Positions 7,716-16,276 of a stretch of 64,000 nucleotides of DNA are shown here, in pieces. Below the pieces are notes generated by a model. That model had not been told where the DNA came from. It ran no database searches and saw only the letters and a list, made by a program, of their open reading frames with translations. The stretch covers positions 7,155-71,154 of the forward strand of contig CAYVVG010000009.1 in NCBI GenBank assembly GCA_964455285.1. The letters run 5' to 3'. The position numbers and the translations under genes are program-made. Within the stretch, counting starts at the first letter, position 1, and each line of letters begins with the position of its first letter. The DNA comes from CAIVAT01 sp964455285 (GTDB lineage: Bacteria; Bacteroidota; Bacteroidia; Bacteroidales; FEN-979).

Positions 7716-8529
7716 ACCCTTCGATATCCGTGAAGTGACCCGTGAGATGGTGGGTTCGATCCTGCTGAATCCACCGGAGCCACACCGGCATGACCATGAA
7801 GAACTGATCATCATCACGGAAGGGAAGCCCCTCCATTACATCGATTTCCGGTCCGAACCGCTGATTCCCCCGGTGATCGTCTATATCGCCCAGGGGAAGG
7901 TGCACACTTTTCTTCCCGATGAGGCGACCCGGGGCTGGGTGATCCGGTACACAGCCGATTTCATTCCGCAGAGCCGTTTCAATTTCTATTCCCGGTTCCT
8001 GGATGAGATCCAATGCAGCCTCAACGACGGCATCTGCAGCAGCACACTGAACGATCTTTGCCGGATCATGTGCCGGGAGCAGGAGCAGAGCCCTCCCGAT
8101 CAGGACCTGTTGCGTTACCTGTTGCTGGCCGTGCTTACAAAACTGGAGAGGGTGACCCATAATCAATTGTACGACAGCCGGGCAGGACGTTCCTCCCAGG
8201 TCGTCACTTTCGACAATTTTCTGAGGATCCTCGAATACAATTACAAAAGACCGGCCGGCGTGGATTTCTATGCTGAAAAACTGAACATGTCGACCCGCAA
8301 CCTCAACCATATCAGCCGGTCGGTTTTCGGAACAAGCATTACGGAGGTCATCGAGACCCGGAAAATGATCGAGGCGCGTTCCCAGCTTTTAAGCACCGAC
8401 AAGACCATAGCGGAGATCGGTTTCGACCTCGGATATAACGAAAAGTCTTATTTTACAAGGGTCTTTCGGAAAAGAACAGGTAAAACCCCATCGGAATTCC
8501 GAGACCAGGTGCACGCCATCATTTCCTGA
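7708..8529 (+). CDS. AraC family transcriptional regulator
   Basis: This 273-aa regulator has an N-terminal cupin-like sensor (PHRHDHEELIIITEG is the histidine-rich strand of the barrel) and a C-terminal AraC DNA-binding domain of about 100 residues. The last helices show KTIAEIGFDLGYNEKSYFTR and FRKRTGKTPSEFR, the second helix-turn-helix and family signature. The ATG at 7708 overlaps the end of arfB. The likely target is the downstream yceI-dioxygenase pair, whose promoter carries a GC-rich inverted repeat at 8559-8574. The inducer is unknown. Confidence 0.9.
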   Translation: MHEPFDIREVTREMVGSILLNPPEPHRHDHEELIIITEGKPLHYIDFRSEPLIPPVIVYIAQGKVHTFLPDEATRGWVIRYTADFIPQSRFNFYSRFLDEIQCSLNDGICSSTLNDLCRIMCREQEQSPPDQDLLRYLLLAVLTKLERVTHNQLYDSRAGRSSQVVTFDNFLRILEYNYKRPAGVDFYAEKLNMSTRNLNHISRSVFGTSITEVIETRKMIEARSQLLSTDKTIAEIGFDLGYNEKSYFTRVFRKRTGKTPSEFRDQVHAIIS

Positions 8530-8558
8530 TTGTACCACACCTTTTCCTGAAAGTGTTA

Positions 8559-8574
8559 CCCCCGGACCCGGGGG
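8559..8574 (+). promoter_or_regulatory. GC-rich inverted repeat just upstream of the yceI -7 box
   Basis: CCCCCGG and CCGGGGG form perfect arms around AC, so a realistic hairpin is five C:G pairs with a six-base loop. It lies after the AraC gene and 6 nt before TAATTTTG. It could be a terminator for the AraC gene or an operator; no T-tract follows. Confidence 0.4.
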
Positions 8575-8580
8575 CCGTGG

Positions 8581-8588
8581 TAATTTTG
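8581..8588 (+). promoter_or_regulatory. Candidate -7 box TAATTTTG for yceI
   Basis: TAATTTTG matches the phylum consensus. Transcription would begin near 8595, at the 5' edge of the paired elements described next. Confidence 0.5.
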
Positions 8589-8598
8589 CACCGTCAAT

Positions 8599-8637
8599 CA
8601 CCCGGATGGGTGAGCCCCATGAAGGGGCAGAACACCC
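8599..8637 (+). promoter_or_regulatory. Structured leader with mutually exclusive hairpins, upstream of yceI
   Basis: CACCC (8599-8603), GGGTG (8608-8612), GCCCC (8614-8618), GGGGC (8624-8628) and CACCC (8633-8637) occur in order. GGGTG can pair with the upstream CACCC over a GGAT loop, or with the downstream CACCC enclosing the perfect GCCCC-ATGAA-GGGGC hairpin. It starts almost at the predicted transcript 5' end and 40 nt before the yceI ATG. No known riboswitch class is recognised. Confidence 0.45.
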
Positions 8638-8676
8638 TGACAGTATGCCACCAAGTGTAACTTAAAAAAACAGATA

Positions 8677-9258
8677 ATGAAAACGACCATTCTTTCCCTC
8701 ATCGCGATCATCTCCTTTGCATCGGCCCAGGCTCAAACCTACCAGGCCGACCTTTCCAAATCCACGCTCAACTGGAAAGCAGAAAAGATCACCGGGTTCC
8801 ATGAAGGGACCATCGCCCTTAAATCAGGCACTTTCAAAATTGACAAAGACAAGATCGTGTCCGGAACGTTCGTGATCGACATGAATACCATCACATCGAC
8901 CGATCTCACCGACGCCGAATACAACCAGAAACTGATCGGTCACCTGAAGTCCCCCGATTTCTTTGATGTTTCGAAATACGGCGAAGCGACCTTTACCATC
9001 CTGAAACCGGTCGACCTTACTAAATCCGTCACCGATGTCACCGGGATTCTCACGATCAAAGGCATCAAGAAACCCCTCACCTTCAAAACGGTGGTCACGA
9101 AAGCCGGCAACTCGTACATTTTCAATGCCAACAGCATCGTGGTCGACCGCACGGCCTATGATATCCGGTACGGCTCGGGATCCTTTTTCAGCGGCCTGGG
9201 CGACAAGGTGATCTACGATGAATTCCTGGTCAAGCTGAAACTCATCGTGGTGCAGTAA
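8677..9258 (+). CDS. YceI family exported lipid-binding protein
   Basis: This 193-aa lipocalin-like beta-barrel protein starts with a signal peptide (MKTTILSLIAIISFASAQAQ). The family binds isoprenoid or other lipid ligands in the periplasm. Diagnostic segments are STLNWKAEKITGFHEGTIAL near the N-terminus, the FVIDMNTITSTDL strand and the LIGHLKSPDFFDVSKY segment. Length is typical. It is 3 nt from the dioxygenase gene, so the two form an operon downstream of the AraC regulator. The ligand is unknown; members are often induced by stress. Confidence 0.93.
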   Translation: MKTTILSLIAIISFASAQAQTYQADLSKSTLNWKAEKITGFHEGTIALKSGTFKIDKDKIVSGTFVIDMNTITSTDLTDAEYNQKLIGHLKSPDFFDVSKYGEATFTILKPVDLTKSVTDVTGILTIKGIKKPLTFKTVVTKAGNSYIFNANSIVVDRTAYDIRYGSGSFFSGLGDKVIYDEFLVKLKLIVVQ

Positions 9259-9261
9259 CCG

Positions 9262-10143
9262 ATGAACCGCAAACAATTCCTTGCATCCCTTGCATTGATA
9301 CCTTTCACAGGAGCAGCCATGAAACTCCAGGCACTCGAACATGTCACACAGTCGATGAAGAGCACGGCACCCATGCCGGTGCTTTTCGTCGGACATGGAA
9401 GCCCGATGAATGCGATCGAAGAGAACGGGTTCACGCGGGGATGGAAACAGTTGGCAGACGATCTCCCGGCGCCGGCGGCGATCCTCTGCATATCGGCACA
9501 CTGGGAGACACGGGGAGTCCTGGTGACTGCGATGCCCAAACCACGGACCCTGCATGATTTCGGTGGTTTTCCTCCCGAGCTTTACGAAATTCAATATCCA
9601 GCTCCCGGGAGTCCGGAGCTGGCCAACGAGGTGAAATCGATCATGCCGGAAAGAAAAGTGGGTCATGACGAGCAGTGGGGGCTCGATCACGGTGCATGGA
9701 GCGTCATCCGGCGAATGTACCCGGATGCCTCCATCCCGGTGATCCAGATGAGCCTCGACTACAGCCTGACTCCCCGGCAGCATTATGACCTGGCCCGTGA
9801 GCTGGCTCCGCTGCGCTCAAGGGGCATTCTGATCATTGGCAGCGGTAACATGGTGCACAATCTCCGGCTGATCGACTGGAGAAACCAGGAAAAAGGCTAC
9901 GATTGGGCGGAAGAGGCAAATCACTTATTCAAAGACCTGATCCTACGCGGCCATCATGACAGGCTAATCGATTATCCTGCACTGGGCATGGCCATAACGA
10001 AGTCAATTCCCACGCCCGAGCATTACCTGCCGCTTTTGTATGCCCTGGCGCTGAAGAACGGCAAAGACGACGTTTCGTTCTTCAATGACCAGACCATCAT
10101 GGGGTCACTTTCCATGACCTCAGTGAAGATCTCAAATCAGTGA
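9262..10143 (+). CDS. ygiD: Class III extradiol dioxygenase, DODA/YgiD type
   Basis: This 293-aa enzyme of the LigB superfamily opens catechol-type rings such as DOPA. Metal and active-site histidines are visible in VLFVGHGSPMNAI, ISAHWETRG, TLHDFGGFP, WGLDHGAWS and GSGNMVHNLR. Unlike most relatives it begins with a leader-like hydrophobic stretch (MNRKQFLASLALIPFTGAAM), so it may be exported. It starts 3 nt after yceI. The natural substrate is not known; catechols from plant matter are one option. Confidence 0.9.
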   Translation: MNRKQFLASLALIPFTGAAMKLQALEHVTQSMKSTAPMPVLFVGHGSPMNAIEENGFTRGWKQLADDLPAPAAILCISAHWETRGVLVTAMPKPRTLHDFGGFPPELYEIQYPAPGSPELANEVKSIMPERKVGHDEQWGLDHGAWSVIRRMYPDASIPVIQMSLDYSLTPRQHYDLARELAPLRSRGILIIGSGNMVHNLRLIDWRNQEKGYDWAEEANHLFKDLILRGHHDRLIDYPALGMAITKSIPTPEHYLPLLYALALKNGKDDVSFFNDQTIMGSLSMTSVKISNQ

Positions 10144-10185
10144 CCATGGGGATTTCAATGTAATTATGTTGCAGGACACTTCTGT

Positions 10186-10902
10186 TTAAAAAACCCTGAC
10201 AGCACGCACATGGCTTATGTCATATTTTCCGCGGCAGTAATTATAGTTATATTCAAAACTGTGACCGAGGGCTTCCCCGGGGGTGCATTCTGAAGAGGTC
10301 CAGTAAAAATCGTTGGCAAAGATGCCAATGAGATCTTTTTGATTATACAATTCAACCAGTTCATCTCTTGATGGCAAAAACCAATCGGAGTAACCATTCA
10401 GTACGAGCTCATCGCAAACACGGGCAGCAATACCCGGCAGCGGGCAGAAATTTACAAGCAGCGTTGTATTCGCCTGTCCTGTCCCGAAAAGCGTGCTGGT
10501 ACCCCCGATAAGCATTTGATAACAGCCAAATTCAGCCATTGGCTGATCAATATCAGAAGCAATCATCCCATGTTGTCCGGTGCTGTCCAGGTAGAAAATG
10601 ATCCCGCCTCCAAACCGCTCTCCGATAAAATGTTGTCCATCCAAGCTTTTCCAGCCGGTACCATTATAAATTGCCAGGCTGTGCAGGGAGGTGTTATAAA
10701 CAATAAGGCCTTCTTCAGGATTAGGGATTGCGTTCATTTGGGGAGTAGTCATCCTGGGGGGAAGAAAGCCCTTATTGTCGAATTTCACATCCAGTCCAGC
10801 CGATTCAGCCGGACTGCTGTTGTCATTATTGATGCTTACCTGGCCAAGGGCTCCTGCATAAAGGGACATCATAAAGACTCCTGTTAAAAACAAGGTTTTC
10901 AT
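10186..10902 (-). CDS. Exported DUF1566 (Lcl-like) surface protein
   Basis: This 238-aa protein has a signal peptide (MKTLFLTGVFMMSLYAGALG), then a module of about 65 residues (AGLDVKFDNKGFLPPRM and EEGLIVYNTSLHSLAIYNGT), then a DUF1566 domain with a C-type-lectin-like fold. The DUF1566 part shows GGIIFYLDSTGQHGMIAS, NGYSDWFLPSRDELVELYN and FYWTSSE. The N-terminal module is shared with four other proteins in this window. It is 19 nt downstream of the large repeat protein gene and is probably cotranscribed. No T9SS sorting tail is present. A role in surface display or adhesion is inferred. Confidence 0.85.
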   Translation of the reverse strand: MKTLFLTGVFMMSLYAGALGQVSINNDNSSPAESAGLDVKFDNKGFLPPRMTTPQMNAIPNPEEGLIVYNTSLHSLAIYNGTGWKSLDGQHFIGERFGGGIIFYLDSTGQHGMIASDIDQPMAEFGCYQMLIGGTSTLFGTGQANTTLLVNFCPLPGIAARVCDELVLNGYSDWFLPSRDELVELYNQKDLIGIFANDFYWTSSECTPGEALGHSFEYNYNYCRGKYDISHVRAVRVF

Positions 10903-10921
10903 AAAAACGCCTTTTTAGGAT

Positions 10922-13471
10922 TTAGTTAATAATGGAAATGAAATAGTTAATTTCTACCGGATCGACTTGTTGATCCGTGGTATTGGTAAACTTCATCTCA
11001 ACTTTTCCCTGTTCGGCCACCCTGCTGTAGGCGATGATCAAACCATCCGGCAGTTCTGCTGCAGGAGAGACGAACACGGTATTCCCGGGCAGACATCCCT
11101 GGACCGTGACGATGTGTTTGAAGCTTGCATGGGCTGGTATAACAGGCAAATCAGATAATACTGATGTCTTAAAGATCACATTCTGAGGAGACTTCATGGC
11201 GGCAACCACCCGCATGATCTGCCCGGCTGAATCGACATAGAGGTTCGGGCTTACGCCGGAAACCGTGCTGTTGAAAGCACCCGTGCAGAAAAGGGTTTGA
11301 ATGTCGTTGTTCCCCAACCTGACCTGGTTGCTTTCGGTGACTTCCGCGCTGTACCCCAGGGCTGTCGAATTGCTGAGGTCGGTCGGGCTCAAAGGGCCGA
11401 AATCGGCATTGTTTCCGACCATCGTGTTGTTGCTGCCGTCGATGCATGCCTGCAAGGCATCGGAACCAATCGCCACATTGCCATTGCCCGTCGCATTCAT
11501 CTTCAGCGCCGACATCCCAAAGGCGGTGTTACCGGACCCGCTGGCGTTTTTCATGGCATCCCATCCTACCGCAGTGTTGTAATTGCCCACCATGTTGGAA
11601 CCCAGGGCAGTTTGGCCGACGGCTACATTGGCGGTCCCGGTTGTATTATTGTACATCGCCTGGTACCCGATCGCCGTGTTCTCACTGGCCGAGTCGTTGT
11701 GCAAAGCTTCAAAACCGATGGCAATGTTGCTGTAGCCATCGATATTCATATTCAGAGCTCCGGCTCCGACCGCGACATTGCCTGTGCCGTTCACATTCGA
11801 ATACATGGCCACGTTTCCCATGGCTGTGTTGTTGAAGGAATTATTGTCATGAAGGGCACTGAATCCGACCGCTGTATTTGTGTTCCCGATCTGGTTCATC
11901 GCGAGTGCGCCGGAGCCGACGGCAGTGTTGTAGATCCCTTCGGTGTTATCATGCATTGCCCAGGCGCCGACAGCGGTGTTATCAGAGGCGATATTGTCAT
12001 GCAGCGCAATAAACCCGATGGCCGTATTGCTGTTTCCTGTCTGGTTTGTGGTCAATGTGCTGTTCCCCACTGCCACATTACCGGTGCCGTCCAGGTTCGA
12101 TTGCATCGCCCAGGAACCGACTGCCGTGTTCTCCGAGCCATGGTTCGTCCGGAGTGCAATATACCCGATGGCAGTGTTGTCATTGCCGGTCTGGTTGTTC
12201 TGCAACGCCCCGTTCCCAAATGCAACGTTCGAATATCCTGAAAGGTTTTCGTGCATGGCCCATGATCCCACTGCCGTATTTTCGCTCACTGTATCCTTAT
12301 GGAGGGACAGATAACCGATAGCGGTATTATCGTTTCCCCACTGGTTATTTTGCAAGGCTCCGTTGCCCATCGCAACATTGGAATGTCCCGAACGGTTTTC
12401 ATGCATCGCCCAGGAACCCACCGCCGTGTTTTCGCTTACCGTATCCTTATGCAGAGACAGGTAACCGATGGCCGTATTGTCATTTCCCCATTGGTTACTC
12501 TGCAAGGCTCCGTTGCCCATCGCAACATTGGAATGTCCCGAAAGGTTTTCATGCATCGCCCAGGAACCCACTGCCGTATTCTCACTGACAGTGTCCTTAT
12601 TCAGGGCCAGGTAGCCGATGGCCGTATTGTCACAACCCCACCGGTTATTAGCCAGGGTGGAATTCCCAAGGGCCACGTTCTGATACCCCGATACGTTGGT
12701 TATCATGGCCGATTCGCCGACTGCGGTATTACTGTTGGCCGTATCATTCAGCAGAGCCAGATAGCCGATGGCGGTATTATTTACCCCTGTACGATTGTTG
12801 GCAAGGGCCGAATTGCCCATTGCGACATTCTGATAACCTGATATATTATTCACCATGGCTGATTCGCCGACAGCAGTATTATTGTTGGCAGTATCGTTCA
12901 GCAGGGCAAGATACCCGATGGCGGTGTTGTTCCACCCCGTGCGGTTACCGGCCAAAGCGGAATTTCCGATCGCCACATTGTTGCCGCCCGAAGTGTTGGA
13001 GAACATGGCCGATTCCCCGATGGCTGTGTTATTCCAGGCGGCATTATTATACAGGGAACGGTAGCCAAAACCCGTAACATTCCGGTTTGCATCGATGATC
13101 CCCGACCTTTCATTATTCACCCTGAGCCTGAGCGAGGAGGTATCGGTCGTGCCAAGAAAATGATTGCCCGGGTCAAGCCCGCTGTTGCCGGTAAGCAGCC
13201 AACCCACGCCTGATCCAGCAACCGGAAGCCAGGAAACACCGTCGAAATAGTAGTAAATGTTGTAGGTTGTGTTGAACACCATCAGCCCTGCCACGGCCCA
13301 ACCGATCCCCCACATTTGTGAATCTGCCATGCGTGGCGGCAGAAATCCGGCAGTATCACTTACAACGTCAAGCATAGATGAACGATGTGGGGTTAATGTA
13401 CCGATTCCAACCTGGGAAAACCCTGACCATGAAATTGCCATCACAGTCAGAAAAAAAAAGATCTTTTTCAT
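10922..13471 (-). CDS. Large YadA-head-like beta-roll repeat surface protein
   Basis: This 849-aa exported protein begins with a signal peptide (MKKIFFFLTVMAISWSGFSQ) and the shared N-terminal module (SMLDVVSDTAGFLPPRM, GLMVFNTTYNIYYYFDG). Residues from about 130 to 690 are tandem units of 16-17 residues such as NTAIGYLALLNDTAN and NVAMGNGALQSNQWGND, the NxAxG pattern of left-handed beta-rolls in YadA-type heads. Three units make a 50-residue superrepeat, nearly identical in copies around 12240-12660. The C-terminus has a linker (SNQVRLGNNDIQTLF) and a final beta-rich domain, but no YadA anchor, S74 chaperone or T9SS tail. An adhesin-like role is inferred. Confidence 0.85.
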   Translation of the reverse strand: MKKIFFFLTVMAISWSGFSQVGIGTLTPHRSSMLDVVSDTAGFLPPRMADSQMWGIGWAVAGLMVFNTTYNIYYYFDGVSWLPVAGSGVGWLLTGNSGLDPGNHFLGTTDTSSLRLRVNNERSGIIDANRNVTGFGYRSLYNNAAWNNTAIGESAMFSNTSGGNNVAIGNSALAGNRTGWNNTAIGYLALLNDTANNNTAVGESAMVNNISGYQNVAMGNSALANNRTGVNNTAIGYLALLNDTANSNTAVGESAMITNVSGYQNVALGNSTLANNRWGCDNTAIGYLALNKDTVSENTAVGSWAMHENLSGHSNVAMGNGALQSNQWGNDNTAIGYLSLHKDTVSENTAVGSWAMHENRSGHSNVAMGNGALQNNQWGNDNTAIGYLSLHKDTVSENTAVGSWAMHENLSGYSNVAFGNGALQNNQTGNDNTAIGYIALRTNHGSENTAVGSWAMQSNLDGTGNVAVGNSTLTTNQTGNSNTAIGFIALHDNIASDNTAVGAWAMHDNTEGIYNTAVGSGALAMNQIGNTNTAVGFSALHDNNSFNNTAMGNVAMYSNVNGTGNVAVGAGALNMNIDGYSNIAIGFEALHNDSASENTAIGYQAMYNNTTGTANVAVGQTALGSNMVGNYNTAVGWDAMKNASGSGNTAFGMSALKMNATGNGNVAIGSDALQACIDGSNNTMVGNNADFGPLSPTDLSNSTALGYSAEVTESNQVRLGNNDIQTLFCTGAFNSTVSGVSPNLYVDSAGQIMRVVAAMKSPQNVIFKTSVLSDLPVIPAHASFKHIVTVQGCLPGNTVFVSPAAELPDGLIIAYSRVAEQGKVEMKFTNTTDQQVDPVEINYFISIIN
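12225..12665. repeat. About 150-bp near-identical tandem repeats within the beta-roll gene
   Basis: Roughly three copies of a 150-bp unit follow one another, recognisable by recurrent blocks such as GCAAGGCTCCGTTGCCCATC and TTTCATGCATCGCCCAGGAA. Copies are more alike here than elsewhere in the gene, consistent with recent unequal recombination. Boundaries are approximate. Confidence 0.75.
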
Positions 13472-13813
13472 TGTTGAAAAATTTCGTAATTAATTGAATT
13501 TATGATATATATTGAAATGGTTAGTCCCTATTTTCCCGCCAGATAAAAGTATGTTATTTTATAAACAGATCCAAATTTTATTCAATTTTTCCTGTATCTT
13601 TGTCCCATCCTTTCCGAACAGGGAGCCATCAGCAAAAAAACCAAAGAGGATTCATGGAAAAGACCATATACCTTCATTCCCTGGTATCCAGCTACAGACG
13701 CCTATTCAGCTGCCTGATGTTTTACAATTAGGGCAATCCCTTCGTGCTCTCCTTTTATTCCTTCGTGTCACTTCGTGAAATCAGTTAAACAAGGATTTTT
13801 ACCCCATTCCATT
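13472..13813. promoter_or_regulatory. Divergent intergenic region between the beta-roll gene and the glycyl radical enzyme
   Basis: This 342-bp region has no convincing gene. Forward TATCTTTG at 13595-13602 is the best promoter for the glycyl radical enzyme and implies a leader of about 200 nt. Reverse TACTTTTA at 13544-13551 is a candidate -7 box for the surface-protein pair. CTTCGTG occurs three times at about 13740-13778, an octamer-like low-order repeat. No clear RNA structure was found. Confidence 0.5.
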
Positions 13814-16276
13814 ATGTTTGAAACCATCACCCCACATACCATAACTCCTGAACGTCCTGTAAAATCGGAAGGGAATTTTTACGGGAATGCACATGCAACC
13901 TCCGGTCCGGGCATGAACGAACGGATCCGCAGGCTCAGGAAACAAAGCGTGGAAGCAGAACCCTCGATCTCCATTGAACGGGCGTTGCACCAGACGGAGT
14001 TTTACCGGATGCACCACGGCACCTGCTCCGTACCTGTCCTGCGAGCAATGAGTTTCTTTGACCATTGCAGGCGCAAAACCATTTATATCGGCGACGGGGA
14101 ACTTATCGTGGGCGAACGGGGGCCTGCCCCGAAAGCAGTGCCCACCTTCCCGGAACTTACCTGTCACAGCGTGGATGATCTACATGTGCTGAATACCAGG
14201 GAGATGCAGCGGTACCATGTCAGCCGTGATGACATGGACCGGTATGAAAAAGAGGTCATCCCTTTCTGGAACGGACGCACCCAGCGGGAACGGATCTTTT
14301 CGCACGTCACACCGGAATGGAAGGCGGCTTATGAAGCCGGGCTTTTTACCGAGTTCATGGAACAGCGGGCACCCGGGCACACCGCCCTCGACGGGAAGAT
14401 CTACCGCAAGGGAATGCTTGAATTCAGGCGGGAGATCGAGAACTGCCTGGAGACCCTGGATTTCCTGAACGATCCCGATGCAACCGACAAGGCGGAAGAG
14501 TGGAAAGCCATGACGATCGCCATCGAAGCCGTGATCCTTTTTGCCCGGCGACATGCCGACATGGCCGACTCGCTGGCAACCCGGGAAAACGATCCCCTGC
14601 GGTCGGCAGAACTCCGCCGGATCGCAGAGATCTGCCGCAGGGTTCCCGCAGAGGCTCCGCGCGACTTCTGGGAGGCCATCCAGATGTACTGGTTTGTGCA
14701 CCTGGGCACCATCACTGAACTGAACGGTTGGGACGCCATGAACCCCGGCCATTTTGATCAGCATCTCACCCCCTTCTATGAGAAGGGACTGGCCGATGGT
14801 TCACTCACCCGGGACCAGGCCAGGGAGCTGATCTCCTGCTTCTGGATCAAAGTGAACAACCACCCGGCCCCGCCCAAAGTCGGCATCACGGCCCGGGAAA
14901 GCGGCACGTACAACGACTTCACCAACATCAACCTGGGCGGGATTACCCCCGAAGGAACCGACGGTTCCGGTGCGGTTTCCCGAATCATGCTGGAGGTGAT
15001 CGAAGAGCTCCATATACTTCAACCCGGTAATTCCGTGCACATCTCGTCGCACACGCCCGACGACTTTCTCCATGCGGCCGTCAGGGTGATCCGGCAAGGG
15101 CACGGATATCCTTCGGTTTTCAATGCCGATATATACGTAAAAGAGATGCTGCGGCAGGGAAAATCGCTGCAGGATGCCCGCGAAGGAGGATGCAGCGGTT
15201 GTATCGAAGTGGGAGCCTTTGGCAAGGAGGCCTACCTGCTTACAGGATACCTGAATGTTCCGAAGATATTGGAAATCACCCTGCACAACGGAACCGACCC
15301 GCAGACGGGGATAAAAGCCGGCCTTGAAACAGGAGATCCCCGTGACTTCAGGGATTTTGAAGACCTGTACGCCGCTTTTCTCCGCCAGCTGAATTTCGTG
15401 GTCGATCAAAAAATGCGGGTGAGCAACTACATCGACCGCATGTTTGCCAAGTATTCACCGGCGCCCTTCCTGTCGGTGGTCATTGACGACTGCATTGCCA
15501 AAGGAAAAGATTATTACGACGGGGGGCCCCGTTACAACACCAGCTACATTCAATGCTGCGGACTGGGCACCATTACCGACAGCCTGTCGGCCATGAAAAA
15601 GCATGTATTCGGCGATCGCACCTTCACCATGGAGCAAATGCTTCATGCCCTTGACGGAAACTTCGGGGGCGGGGAAGTGATGCGGCAGATCCTGATCAAC
15701 CGGACGCCCTTTTTCGGGAACGACGACGAAAGGGCCGATACCATTGCCGTGAGGGTGTTCAATGACCTGTTCGCTGCCATCGACGGCAAACCCAACATCA
15801 AGCCCGGCGGCCGGTACCACCTGAACATGCTCTCGACGACGTGCCACATTTATTTCGGGAAGGTGCTCGGCGCCACGCCGAACGGACGAATGGCCGGTAA
15901 AGCAATTTCCGACGGCACCTCTCCTTCCCATGGAGCGGATACCTGCGGACCATCGGCCGTCATTAAGTCGCTAGCAAAACTCGATCATGTCAAAACGGGC
16001 GGGACCCTTCTCAACCTGCGCTTTCTTCCGAGTCTCCTGAAAAAAGAGAGCGACGTGGAAAAACTGGGAAGCCTGATCCGTTCTTATTTCAGGATGGGCG
16101 GACATCATGTGCAGTTCAACATTGTCGATACGGCGACACTTAAAGCGGCACAGTCGAATCCCGAAGACTACCGCGACCTGTTGGTCCGGATGGCCGGGTA
16201 CTCCGACTACTTCAACGATATGAATACCGACCTGCAGCAGGAGATCATCGAAAGGACGGAGAATGATGCATTCTGA
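13814..16276 (+). CDS. hypD: Glycyl radical enzyme, hydroxyproline dehydratase-like
   Basis: This 820-aa protein belongs to the pyruvate formate-lyase/glycerol dehydratase superfamily. The thiyl-radical Cys and base Glu are in EGGCSGCIEVGAFGKEAY, and the C-terminal glycyl loop is RMAGYSDYFNDM followed by LQQEIIERTEN. The GCSGC-I-E-x-G-A-F-G-K-E context resembles trans-4-hydroxyproline dehydratase rather than PFL or choline lyase, but substrate residues were not checked. The first 33 residues look disordered; the ATG at 13913 (MNERIRRLRK) would give 787 aa, close to the usual HypD size. It overlaps its activase by 14 nt. The product would need a pyrroline-5-carboxylate reductase, not seen nearby. 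The enzyme is oxygen-sensitive, so an anaerobic lifestyle is implied. Confidence 0.8.
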   Translation: MFETITPHTITPERPVKSEGNFYGNAHATSGPGMNERIRRLRKQSVEAEPSISIERALHQTEFYRMHHGTCSVPVLRAMSFFDHCRRKTIYIGDGELIVGERGPAPKAVPTFPELTCHSVDDLHVLNTREMQRYHVSRDDMDRYEKEVIPFWNGRTQRERIFSHVTPEWKAAYEAGLFTEFMEQRAPGHTALDGKIYRKGMLEFRREIENCLETLDFLNDPDATDKAEEWKAMTIAIEAVILFARRHADMADSLATRENDPLRSAELRRIAEICRRVPAEAPRDFWEAIQMYWFVHLGTITELNGWDAMNPGHFDQHLTPFYEKGLADGSLTRDQARELISCFWIKVNNHPAPPKVGITARESGTYNDFTNINLGGITPEGTDGSGAVSRIMLEVIEELHILQPGNSVHISSHTPDDFLHAAVRVIRQGHGYPSVFNADIYVKEMLRQGKSLQDAREGGCSGCIEVGAFGKEAYLLTGYLNVPKILEITLHNGTDPQTGIKAGLETGDPRDFRDFEDLYAAFLRQLNFVVDQKMRVSNYIDRMFAKYSPAPFLSVVIDDCIAKGKDYYDGGPRYNTSYIQCCGLGTITDSLSAMKKHVFGDRTFTMEQMLHALDGNFGGGEVMRQILINRTPFFGNDDERADTIAVRVFNDLFAAIDGKPNIKPGGRYHLNMLSTTCHIYFGKVLGATPNGRMAGKAISDGTSPSHGADTCGPSAVIKSLAKLDHVKTGGTLLNLRFLPSLLKKESDVEKLGSLIRSYFRMGGHHVQFNIVDTATLKAAQSNPEDYRDLLVRMAGYSDYFNDMNTDLQQEIIERTENDAF

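Noticed and set aside
13512..13778. Small gene between the beta-roll gene and the glycyl radical enzyme
   Set aside because: The peptide has no domain or conserved pattern and spans the candidate promoter.
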